Origin: Pedobacter schmidteae
Lineage (GTDB): Bacteria; Bacteroidota; Bacteroidia; Sphingobacteriales; Sphingobacteriaceae
NCBI GenBank assembly: GCA_945906015.1
Contig: CAMDQV010000089.1
Coordinates: 1-7,824 of the forward strand
Direction of reading: 5' to 3'
DNA: 7,824 nt
Shown here: piece after piece, positions 1 to 7,005 of the stretch
Position numbering within the stretch: position 1 is the stretch's first letter
Layout: every line of letters begins with the position of its first letter
The notes under the pieces: generated by a model
The model's database searches: none
The model's input: only the letters and a program-made list of their open reading frames with translations
What the model was told of the DNA's origin: nothing
Program-made: the position numbers and the translations under genes

Positions 1-633
1 TTTGGCGATCCGGGATTTAATTACGGGCGTGCGCTGTCTCAAACAATAGGCCGTGCTGTGCTAAGAATGGCTGATGCTAACACGCTTCCGTTTGAATTTA
101 AAAATCTTCATAAAACCATATCTTCATATGTTGCTGAAATGATCAATATGACCGATCAGATGAGAGAATCAACGGCGGTTTATAACCAGGTAATTTCAGG
201 GAATAATTATCAGCGTGCTGCTGATCCAGCAAAACCAGAAAAATTGCCCATTCGGAAAACAGAAGTGCCTTATATTGATTTTTCAGCTCTTCAAAATTCA
301 CTGGTTAACTTAGAATTGTCAGCAACAGCTTTATCTGATAGAATAGCCAAAGGAAACATTGCTTTAACGTCTTTAAAGGCACTAAATGAAGCACTTTATC
401 AGGCAGAACAAAGCTTGCTAACAACAGCTGGTCTGCCACGCCGTCCTTGGTATAAACATACCATTTATGCCCCCGGATTTTATACCGGATACGGTGTAAA
501 AACAATTCCCGGAGTGCGTGAGGCTATCGAACAACGCGATTGGAAAGAAGCACAGGATCAGATCGAAATTGCAGCAAAAGCGATCAGTAGACTGGCTGAG
601 CATTTGAATAATACAATAAAACTAGCAGATTAA
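1..633 (+). CDS. M28B metallopeptidase (glutamate carboxypeptidase II-like), C-terminal part, 5' truncated by window edge
   Basis: The frame is open from base 1 and ends with TAA at 631-633, giving 210 residues; the true start lies outside the window. The fragment matches the C-terminal end of glutamate carboxypeptidase II / transferrin-receptor-like proteins. Residues 1-35 (FGDPGFNYGRALSQTIG, then RMADANTLPFEF) correspond to the segment just after the last zinc-ligand His of the peptidase domain. Residues 36-205 form the helical dimerisation domain, including LPRRPWYKHTIYAPG (145-159) and IPGVREAI. The metal ligands are upstream, so activity cannot be judged here. Family knowledge: these are co-catalytic zinc exopeptidases acting on peptides outside the cytoplasm; export is inferred, since the N-terminus is missing. 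At the S1' pocket, Tyr164 is present but the Lys that precedes it in human GCPII is Gly163, so glutamate specificity is doubtful. The gene is convergent with the GH20 gene, and its stop codon lies inside the left arm of the palindrome that follows. Confidence 0.88.
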   Translation, partial: FGDPGFNYGRALSQTIGRAVLRMADANTLPFEFKNLHKTISSYVAEMINMTDQMRESTAVYNQVISGNNYQRAADPAKPEKLPIRKTEVPYIDFSALQNSLVNLELSATALSDRIAKGNIALTSLKALNEALYQAEQSLLTTAGLPRRPWYKHTIYAPGFYTGYGVKTIPGVREAIEQRDWKEAQDQIEIAAKAISRLAEHLNNTIKLAD

Positions 634-750
634 ATAGACTTACGAATTTACTTAGGCACCTTGAACGTTAAATTCGTCAGTCACTTTCTAGCGGTGACTG
701 ACGAAATCTACTTTCTTAACGCTTAGGTGATTTCATAAGTCGTTTTATTC
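628..750. repeat. Long imperfect palindrome with perfect 12-bp inner hairpin
   Basis: The two halves pair about one centre, base 689, with no net indel. The inner stem TTCGTCAGTCAC (673-684) pairs perfectly with GTGACTGACGAA (694-705) around a 9-base loop. The middle (658-672 against 706-720) pairs poorly. The outer arms 637-657 and 721-741 pair again, at 16 of 21 positions plus three G-T pairs, and weaker pairing reaches 628/750. The element begins in the last codons of the M28 gene and lies between convergent genes, so it could act as a two-way transcription terminator, although no T-run follows either side. The size and the conserved outer ends would also fit a small MITE- or REP-like repeat. 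No clear target-site duplication was seen. Confidence 0.75.
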
Positions 751-767
751 GATAAAAAATATCGAAT
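747..767. terminator. AT-rich hairpin after GH20 stop, possible weak terminator
   Basis: ATTCGATA (747-754) pairs perfectly with TATCGAAT (760-767) around a loop of five A. It sits 12 bases beyond the GH20 stop codon in the minus direction and overlaps the outer edge of the longer palindrome. On the minus strand the loop is U5 and the stem is followed by AAAACG, so it is not a classical intrinsic terminator. Its position at the end of the minus-strand block is the main reason to consider a 3'-end role, either in termination or in protection of the mRNA end. Confidence 0.4.
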
Positions 768-779
768 GTGTCAACTATG

Positions 780-3335
780 CTATTTATTCACAATCTCTGT
801 GACCTTTCCTCTTCTACCTGCAGTATCAAATGCTGCGAATCTTAATTTCCCCTTATCAGAAACCGGACCGGTATAAGGTGTGCTTCCAGAACCAGGCTCC
901 GAGCCATCAACCGTATACCTGATGGTTAAACCGGGCAGCTGAATATTAGCATGAACCTTTCCATTATCAAACTTTAAGCCCACGTCTGGAATGCGATAAG
1001 AAAACCCGCCATGATAATAATTTAAACGAGGTAACTCTCGCTTTCCAACCACATTTGCAAAGGTGGTAAGGGCATTGGTATAATACAGATCATTCAGTGC
1101 AGAACTTTCACCCATTGCCCATTCAGGTTCTTTTGCCCAGGCCCGCTCAGCCATACCCAGAAGTTTTGGCAGCAACATATATTCAAGTCGCTCAGTAGTT
1201 ACATTGTTTTCAGACCATAGCAAGCCCTCTAACCCTACAATATTCGATTTACCATAATCTGTAAGCCTGATCATTTTAGACTGATCTAAATTTTTGATAG
1301 ACCTGCCCTGACCATCTTCCTTCACATTCTTCAAAAAATCAAAAGGGATAAAATAGAAAGGTTTATCAAGGTCAACCATGCCACCCCACTTTAAACCAGG
1401 CTCAAAATAAGAACTAGTATATGCCAGGTCGAAATATTGATTGGATACCGGAGAAAGAACTACTTTATAACCGCTATTGGCTAATTTATAGGCTAAGTCT
1501 TCAGCACCCCATCCAATCACATTATTCCAAACATGCAACTGAAAATGTTGATTCCCAAAATCAGGATTAGCAATATAAGTTGGCTTGCCATCTAGTATGG
1601 TCTTGCGCATTCCTGCTTCTTCCCATCCTGAAACAAATAATCCCCGCTTTTTAGCCATCTCATTTAATCGGCCAAAATAATAATACCAGAGATCATTTGT
1701 AGATTTTATGACTGGATTAGTGCTTTTAAGTTTTTCATAAGCTGGCGATTTTTCCCAAACTCCTGGAGGCACTTCATCACCGCCATAATGAATAGTTTTC
1801 AAAGGGGCTCCTGCCTCCTTATACATCAGGATTAGATCATCGGTCACCTTTTCCACAAAATTATAAACAGAAGGTAAAGCCACATCCATCACATTATCTG
1901 ACCAGTTTTGAACAGAGCGATACTTGGTTTTATCTAAAGGATCGATCAATCGGTATCTCGAAGCCTCTGCTGCTTTACCAGCCTTCATTAACTTAGCATA
2001 ACGGTTCTCCATGGCCTTGATCGCTGCACGGGCATGCCCTGGAGATTCAATCTCAGGAATAACCTGAATATGTCGTTCTGTGGCATATTTCAAAACATCA
2101 ATAAAGTCTTTTCTGCTTAAAAACCCGCTTCCAGGCATTTGATTTGGAACACCACCAGAAGCAAATGAAGGCTGAAGATAATTTTTATTATCCAAGGTAT
2201 GCCCTCTCACACTTCCAACCTGAGTGAGTTCTGGAAGTGAAGGAATTTCAACACGCCAGCCTTCATCTTCCGAAAAGTGAAAGTGGAATAAGTTCAGCTT
2301 ATACAAGCTCATCAAATCAAGAACCTTTAAAATCTGCTCTTTTGTTTGAAAATTTCTAGCTACATCAAGCATAAAGCTACGATAGCCAAATCGTGGTTGA
2401 TCGTTAACCTCAACTAATTGAATAGCAATAGAAGCCTGCTTAGTTTTCCAGCTAAGAGCAGGAATAAGACTCTTAAGCGATTGAATTGCATAAAAAGCAC
2501 CAGCAGGGCTTGAGGCAAAGATTTGAATTCCATTAACAGTAACCTGAAGTTTATATTCTTCTGTAGCCAATTTAGAATCTCTTTGTAAAATAATTTGACC
2601 TTGTTTATTAATCAAAGGTTTGGAATTCAAAACTTTAGCTAGTTCATCTGCCAGATAGTTTGCCTCCTTATTAAACCATGGATCTGCTGAAATTCCAGTA
2701 GTTTGACTGATTGTAAACTCACCAGCATTCACCTTGATTTCTGAAGGTGTCGGGAATATTGGAGGCAATTTCGAAGCAGGTATATCCTGAATGTCCTTGT
2801 TTTTTGAATACACAAAGGCTGGATCCATCCATGTTTTGGATGCAGGAAGTGCCTTTATAAATTCAGGTGAAGGCTCGGGATAAGTACACTTAACGGGTAC
2901 AGCTTTATTTGGCAAATCATCAAATACAATATAAAACCCTTGCGGCGATTGAGTTACATTTTCTGTACTCCCGGTTTGGATCATCTGGAAATTGATCGTT
3001 GCTCCTGCCGAGATTCCATCAGAAGCTGCATTAGGCTGAATTTTATACAGATCACCATTTATAAATGACATGGTCAAACCTCTGCTATCAGGCTTTAGTA
3101 TATCTGCGCCATAGTTAAAATATAAAGTCCAACCATGTGGCGGAAGGTCATTTTCAGATCCATTCAGTATCGACAATACCGATAATGATTGATTCTTGCC
3201 TTCATAATTATTTTGAATAGGCTGCCATTTTACACTGATATTGTAGTTCTTAACTTGAGAAAAACCGGTAAGAATGGTGAATATTACAGCGATCAACGAC
3301 AGAGTCAGCTGTTTTTTTAGAGTATTTAAACGCAT
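780..3335 (-). CDS. GH20 beta-N-acetylhexosaminidase, chitobiase type, exported
   Basis: This 851-residue protein removes terminal N-acetylglucosamine (or GalNAc) from chito-oligosaccharides and related glycans by substrate-assisted catalysis. Domain order matches Serratia chitobiase: signal peptide (about 1-25, no lipobox Cys), CHB_HEX N-terminal carbohydrate-binding-like domain (about 25-155), GH20b (about 190-312), catalytic barrel (about 313-745) and the chitobiase C-terminal Ig-like domain (about 780-851). Catalytic landmarks are intact: HYGGDE with Asp520-Glu521, the barrel start RFGYRSFMLDVARNF, FHFHFSEDEGWR, SPGHARAA, Trp571 in SGWEEAG, Tyr634 in NQYFD and a late LLWSEN. The start at 3335 was chosen because it opens directly with the signal peptide MRLNTLKKQ; the in-frame ATG at 3398 would add 21 polar residues and overlap the palindrome and the -7-like element. 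The end is convergent with the M28 gene. It lies 81 bp after the MG2/plug gene. It likely acts in the periplasm or outside the cell. The family assignment is firm; the exact substrate is not. Confidence 0.95.
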   Translation of the reverse strand: MRLNTLKKQLTLSLIAVIFTILTGFSQVKNYNISVKWQPIQNNYEGKNQSLSVLSILNGSENDLPPHGWTLYFNYGADILKPDSRGLTMSFINGDLYKIQPNAASDGISAGATINFQMIQTGSTENVTQSPQGFYIVFDDLPNKAVPVKCTYPEPSPEFIKALPASKTWMDPAFVYSKNKDIQDIPASKLPPIFPTPSEIKVNAGEFTISQTTGISADPWFNKEANYLADELAKVLNSKPLINKQGQIILQRDSKLATEEYKLQVTVNGIQIFASSPAGAFYAIQSLKSLIPALSWKTKQASIAIQLVEVNDQPRFGYRSFMLDVARNFQTKEQILKVLDLMSLYKLNLFHFHFSEDEGWRVEIPSLPELTQVGSVRGHTLDNKNYLQPSFASGGVPNQMPGSGFLSRKDFIDVLKYATERHIQVIPEIESPGHARAAIKAMENRYAKLMKAGKAAEASRYRLIDPLDKTKYRSVQNWSDNVMDVALPSVYNFVEKVTDDLILMYKEAGAPLKTIHYGGDEVPPGVWEKSPAYEKLKSTNPVIKSTNDLWYYYFGRLNEMAKKRGLFVSGWEEAGMRKTILDGKPTYIANPDFGNQHFQLHVWNNVIGWGAEDLAYKLANSGYKVVLSPVSNQYFDLAYTSSYFEPGLKWGGMVDLDKPFYFIPFDFLKNVKEDGQGRSIKNLDQSKMIRLTDYGKSNIVGLEGLLWSENNVTTERLEYMLLPKLLGMAERAWAKEPEWAMGESSALNDLYYTNALTTFANVVGKRELPRLNYYHGGFSYRIPDVGLKFDNGKVHANIQLPGLTIRYTVDGSEPGSGSTPYTGPVSDKGKLRFAAFDTAGRRGKVTEIVNK

Positions 3336-3364
3336 GATATATTTTGATTTATAATCCGAAATTA

Positions 3365-3372
3365 CAAATTTA
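3365..3372 (-). promoter_or_regulatory. Candidate Bacteroidota -7 element for the GH20 gene
   Basis: The minus strand reads TAAATTTG here, fitting the Bacteroidota -7 consensus TAnnTTTG. It lies 29 bases upstream of the chosen ATG at 3335, which would leave a short leader of about 20 bases. No good TTG -33 element sits at the usual distance of about 19-21 bases; the nearest TTG lies about 30 bases upstream. It is therefore a partial match, and AT-rich DNA yields such octamers by chance. Confidence 0.4.
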
Positions 3373-3390
3373 TCCTCACAGGTAAATGCA

Positions 3391-3404
3391 TGTAACACGT
3401 TACA
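3391..3404. promoter_or_regulatory. 14-bp operator-like palindrome TGTAACACGTTACA
   Basis: Two perfect 6-bp arms, TGTAAC and GTTACA, flank a 2-base centre. The site is in the 81-bp gap upstream of the GH20 gene, 18 bases beyond its candidate -7 element, where a regulator would overlap the -33 region. The form resembles operators of LacI- or TetR-type dimeric repressors, but no regulator gene is in the window. A 6-bp stem with a 2-base loop is too tight for a stable RNA hairpin, so a DNA-level site is the better reading. Confidence 0.4.
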
Positions 3405-3416
3405 AATTCAAGAGAT

Positions 3417-5834
3417 TTACTTCTTGACCTGGATCTCAATTTTAGAGCTACCAAGCTTACCTTCTGGGCTAATTCCCTGAACCACTACTGTATATTTATT
3501 TTCCTGGTCGGAGGTATAAAAGCTGATCGTTTTCTTCCCGTTTGAGTCAATTTTTAGATTAGGCGACCAATAAAGAACATTTCTAAAATCAGGAAGACGT
3601 TCAGAAACTTTGGCCTCAGTTTCGTATAGTGGCGAGTAGAACTCTCTTTCTAATTGCATTCCTTCGTAATCCATCACAGTTGCTCGTGTATCCAATTGAA
3701 AATCAGGCAAATTACCCTTGTAAGTTTTGAAGTTCAGAATACTATTGAACATTAGCGGTCCAAGAAAATACCGCTTTGCCACGACCTCCAATTCACGAAC
3801 TTTCTTTGGATCATATTTTATAATCTTATTACCACGGTCAAAAACTGGCACTCCATCTAAAAGAATCAGGGGCTCTACGTTTCTTGGTAAATCATTGGGA
3901 TGAGGCTTAACTCTAACCAATATGGTAAAATCATCCTTTTGTCGCATCAATGGCACTTCAGTAACATATTCCCTCAAAACCTCTTCCATAGTATTAAATC
4001 TCACGAAATTATCGAGTAGGTATGTTTTGTCGGGCTTGATATAAAAAGCAGTACTGTCTGTGAGCGCAGGATAAAAAGTTTTGAGCTTGTCAGCTGAAAA
4101 AATAGTTTGCACCTGGCTGCTGACACTTTGGTTCAGGATCCTGGATTTGAATTTTTCAGACAAATTCAAATCATAGGATCTTGAAGAAGAATATTTTTCT
4201 AAAAATGGGTTCGAAATATCGATTCTGTAGGTTGAATCTTGCTGATATTTTGTTTGTACTACTAGTTCAGAAGGTCCAAAAATATCTCTGGTATAATACC
4301 TTACCTGGCCAGTACTATTGCTTTTAGATCCGTAAATATGAAGTTTTTTGCCCGGAACAGCCAAATAAGTCATAATATCTATTGCCGGTGCATTGGTTCT
4401 TGTATCCACTATTCTTCCATTGATAATATGACCATCAATTTCAGGAAGAAATTCAAGTGATGGAATTGTATTCTTGAGTAAATCCTGCCAAACAAATCTG
4501 CGCCAGCCATGTGTTAGCATCAGGTTATCCAAAGCTTCCTTGCTTATGGCATCATTCGTATTAAAGTAATAAGCAGGAGATTCAACATTTCCCTTTAAAT
4601 CTGATTTTAGCCATAAGTAATTGAAAATATCTCCATTATCTGATTCCAGACTATCTGTTGCATAAACTGATACCGAAGCATCTACTGCAAGAGATTGTCC
4701 CTTTTCATCTTTAGCATCCAAATTAATGTTCACCTTTTTCCTTGGGGCATATTTCTGCTGATCAGCACTGGTATTAATCGATAACTTACTTAAAGGTTTC
4801 TTGAAAAACAAACGCTCAGCAACTGCCTGACCTGAACCATTAAATAGGGTCAAATGAGAAATACCTTCGCCTAGCATACTTTTATCAATCAGAAACTCTG
4901 CCTTTCCCATATCCAGATCAGCAGTTAACTTCATGTTAGTCACCTGTCTGGTGTGAACAAAAAGATGTACCTTCTGATTAGCAGGAACTCCATTTGTTTG
5001 CACACTGAGTTTTATCTTATCATTTTGATTATTAAATAATTGAATAACATATCCTGTTTTTGCGATTGGAATTTCTCTGCTAATGCTTTCACCTGGTAGC
5101 TCAATCAAGGCTCTATACGTTTTTCCTGCCTCAGGAATGAATGAAAAACTACCGATACCGAATTTCAGAGGTTTAAATCTGAGCAGAACTGCGTTGTTCT
5201 GATCAAGCAGAGTACCGTTGAAATTAACACCTTTACCCTGATCATCTATGACCCTGTAAGCTACTTTTCCAGGCAAATTTTGAATGATCTGTCCTCCTTC
5301 GGGAAAGAACTGAACATCATATTTAATAGCAGCTTTATTAGACTGAAGATTTTCAGGTTTTAACAAAGAATTAACGATGCTTATATTTTTATTGAAAAAA
5401 TAATCAGGGCTGAAATTTTTCATCCAGTTGGTATAGGCCCTGAGTTGATAATTTCCAGAAGTTAATGAAACTGGTAAATACATTGAACCATTCCCGGTGC
5501 CTTTTTCAATTGAAATCTTTGCTTGCAAAACGGGCTTTTGATTTTTATCAATAACCTCAACATAGGCTATCTTACTTAAGTCTAATAACTCATTTGTAGC
5601 ACCTGAGGTATAATAAAGTTTAAACCAAATGATCTCACCTGCCAGATACATTTCCCGATCTGTGTGAACAAATATTTTTTCCTGTAGGTTATTTGCATTA
5701 AAATTTTCAAATCGGGAGGCAATACTATCCAGATTTACTTGCTGAGCCTGAACATTAGAAATTAAAGCCAACAAAAAAAATATCCATGCGAATCTAAAGG
5801 TCAAGGTGGAAAGAATATGTATTGGTTTGCGCAT
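3417..5834 (-). CDS. Exported MG2-like / TonB-plug-like domain protein (no barrel)
   Basis: This 805-residue protein has no recognised specific function. A signal peptide with a long hydrophobic core ends at VQA30-Q31. Next comes an alpha-2-macroglobulin MG2-like domain (about 52-155) with the characteristic EKIFVHTDREMYLAGE opening, then beta-rich sequence. MLTHGWRRF (439-447) is a motif I associate with this Bacteroidota group. A carboxypeptidase-regulatory-like segment follows (about 466-515, with GRIVDTRTNAPA and SNSTGQVRYY). A TonB-plug-like region spans about 605-715, with TMEEVLREY (615-623) and LLDGVPVFD (658-666). The tail (RNVLYWSPNLKIDSNGKKTISFYTSD) resembles the end-strand domains of macroglobulin-like proteins. 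The sequence stops where a receptor barrel would begin. The start at 5834 is 27 bp after the DUF4249 stop, so it is an operon member. An outer-membrane or periplasmic role beside the receptor is inferred. Confidence 0.85.
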   Translation of the reverse strand: MRKPIHILSTLTFRFAWIFFLLALISNVQAQQVNLDSIASRFENFNANNLQEKIFVHTDREMYLAGEIIWFKLYYTSGATNELLDLSKIAYVEVIDKNQKPVLQAKISIEKGTGNGSMYLPVSLTSGNYQLRAYTNWMKNFSPDYFFNKNISIVNSLLKPENLQSNKAAIKYDVQFFPEGGQIIQNLPGKVAYRVIDDQGKGVNFNGTLLDQNNAVLLRFKPLKFGIGSFSFIPEAGKTYRALIELPGESISREIPIAKTGYVIQLFNNQNDKIKLSVQTNGVPANQKVHLFVHTRQVTNMKLTADLDMGKAEFLIDKSMLGEGISHLTLFNGSGQAVAERLFFKKPLSKLSINTSADQQKYAPRKKVNINLDAKDEKGQSLAVDASVSVYATDSLESDNGDIFNYLWLKSDLKGNVESPAYYFNTNDAISKEALDNLMLTHGWRRFVWQDLLKNTIPSLEFLPEIDGHIINGRIVDTRTNAPAIDIMTYLAVPGKKLHIYGSKSNSTGQVRYYTRDIFGPSELVVQTKYQQDSTYRIDISNPFLEKYSSSRSYDLNLSEKFKSRILNQSVSSQVQTIFSADKLKTFYPALTDSTAFYIKPDKTYLLDNFVRFNTMEEVLREYVTEVPLMRQKDDFTILVRVKPHPNDLPRNVEPLILLDGVPVFDRGNKIIKYDPKKVRELEVVAKRYFLGPLMFNSILNFKTYKGNLPDFQLDTRATVMDYEGMQLEREFYSPLYETEAKVSERLPDFRNVLYWSPNLKIDSNGKKTISFYTSDQENKYTVVVQGISPEGKLGSSKIEIQVKK

Positions 5835-5861
5835 TTCTTTAAAGCTGATTATTTATTCGAT

Positions 5862-7001
5862 CTACCAAAAAACAGGCTTAATACTACTCCCTTTTAACCT
5901 ACAGTCAAGGCAATTTGCAGTACTTCCATTGTACGTTTCTATTTTACCGCTCGCCCCCAAATTTGATATAGTAACCAGATTTTTTCCATCCTTGAAGTAG
6001 GCATCTAAACTGTCTTTTCGATTAGGAACCGTTAGTGTACCACAGTTCATGTTAAAATTCCATCCTGGAACCTGTGTATAGTTTATAAAAATTCGTTTCT
6101 CCATGATCCCAGCAATGGTCATAAACCCGATTACCAATTCATTTGGATTTGAAATACATTTTATATTTCCGTTAATTTCTGATGGTTGAATATCAAAAAT
6201 CGAACCCTGCTGTTCAGAATTTCTCTTCATGATACTCAAATATTCAAAAGCCTCCTGACCTATTGCATATTGTTTGGTAAGAATACTATATCTCACATCT
6301 AGTTTTTCAGCACGGTTTTGAATAGTTACCAATGGGAAACGATGCACCACATCTGAATTAAGTTTTGCAGTTGATGTAATTAATATCCCGGTAGATTTTT
6401 CATTAACATAACAGGTAAACAAGGCGAGCATTTCATTTTGATCTCTTGCCACCATTACACCATTTTTGTAAACATTTTCCGTATACGCAGAAGAACGAAT
6501 CTCCCAAGTTTCCTGATAGTCCCACTGATAATACTTGGTATTATTTTTACTATCGTGGGCATTCACATAGATCTTAACTCCTTCACCAGTTCTTTCCCAA
6601 TTAACACTGTCAATAGCAGGTGTAGCAAGAACAGACATCAGATCAGACAGATATTCTTTACCTGCAGCAGTCTTTATTCTAAGTCGGTATTGCTGATTAG
6701 GGTTCAGATTCATCTGGGCGGCAGAATAAGTCCCAGCAGTATTCTCAGTAAGTGGAAAAATAGTATTATTTTGTCCCTCAACCTGAACTTTTGCCTTTGT
6801 TTCACTATTTGCCTTCAACTTATCTGCTAACTTCTGTGTCCGGCTTAAATAAATAGTAGACTGGCCCGCAGTATTAATTACACCCTCTACTACAAGTAAG
6901 CTTGGTGATTCTGTGATTCCATCATGCACAAAAGGCTTTTTACAAGCCAGACTAAAAAAGAGGAAGGATACAATTACCGCAGTTATATAATTTCTTTTCA
7001 T
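5862..7001 (-). CDS. DUF4249 outer-membrane lipoprotein
   Basis: A 379-residue lipoprotein of the DUF4249 family, a Bacteroidota group regularly encoded next to TonB-dependent receptors and thought to cap or partner them, as SusD does for SusC. The N-terminus MKRNYITAVIVSFLFFSLAC is a lipoprotein signal with lipidated Cys20, followed by KKPFVHDG. The early mature part, SPSLLVVEGVINT, is typical of the family, as is the C-terminal NCLDCRLKGSSIKPVFW ending (Cys364 and Cys367). Three more Cys lie between these regions, in FTCYV, IKCIS and MNCGT. The start at 7001 was chosen over an in-frame ATG at 7049 because it begins at the lipoprotein signal and leaves 4 bp after the receptor stop; the longer start would run 44 bases into the receptor gene. 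Tight spacing suggests translational coupling. The ligand is unknown. The surface or periplasmic side cannot be told: the KKPF after Cys is not a clear lipoprotein export signal. Confidence 0.9.
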   Translation of the reverse strand: MKRNYITAVIVSFLFFSLACKKPFVHDGITESPSLLVVEGVINTAGQSTIYLSRTQKLADKLKANSETKAKVQVEGQNNTIFPLTENTAGTYSAAQMNLNPNQQYRLRIKTAAGKEYLSDLMSVLATPAIDSVNWERTGEGVKIYVNAHDSKNNTKYYQWDYQETWEIRSSAYTENVYKNGVMVARDQNEMLALFTCYVNEKSTGILITSTAKLNSDVVHRFPLVTIQNRAEKLDVRYSILTKQYAIGQEAFEYLSIMKRNSEQQGSIFDIQPSEINGNIKCISNPNELVIGFMTIAGIMEKRIFINYTQVPGWNFNMNCGTLTVPNRKDSLDAYFKDGKNLVTISNLGASGKIETYNGSTANCLDCRLKGSSIKPVFW

Positions 7002-7005
7002 CACA

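Noticed and set aside
305..603. Two minus-strand open frames of 66 and 61 codons
   Set aside because: Both are shadows of the M28B peptidase frame, which matches its family throughout.
634..779. Small gene, tRNA or CRISPR-like array in the gap between the convergent genes
   Set aside because: No open frame, cloverleaf or spaced direct repeat was seen; the symmetry is inverted, not direct.
3336..3398. Longer GH20 start at the ATG at 3398
   Set aside because: The extra 21 residues are polar and would sit before a normal signal peptide, and this stretch holds the -7-like element and half of the palindrome.
5806..6000. 64-codon open frame on the plus strand across the DUF4249-MG2/plug junction
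   Set aside because: It lies antisense to two well-supported genes and its product resembles nothing I recognise.
6438..6830. 130-codon open frame on the plus strand
   Set aside because: It is entirely antisense to the DUF4249 gene, its translation has no recognisable domain, and AT-rich antisense frames of this length arise by chance.
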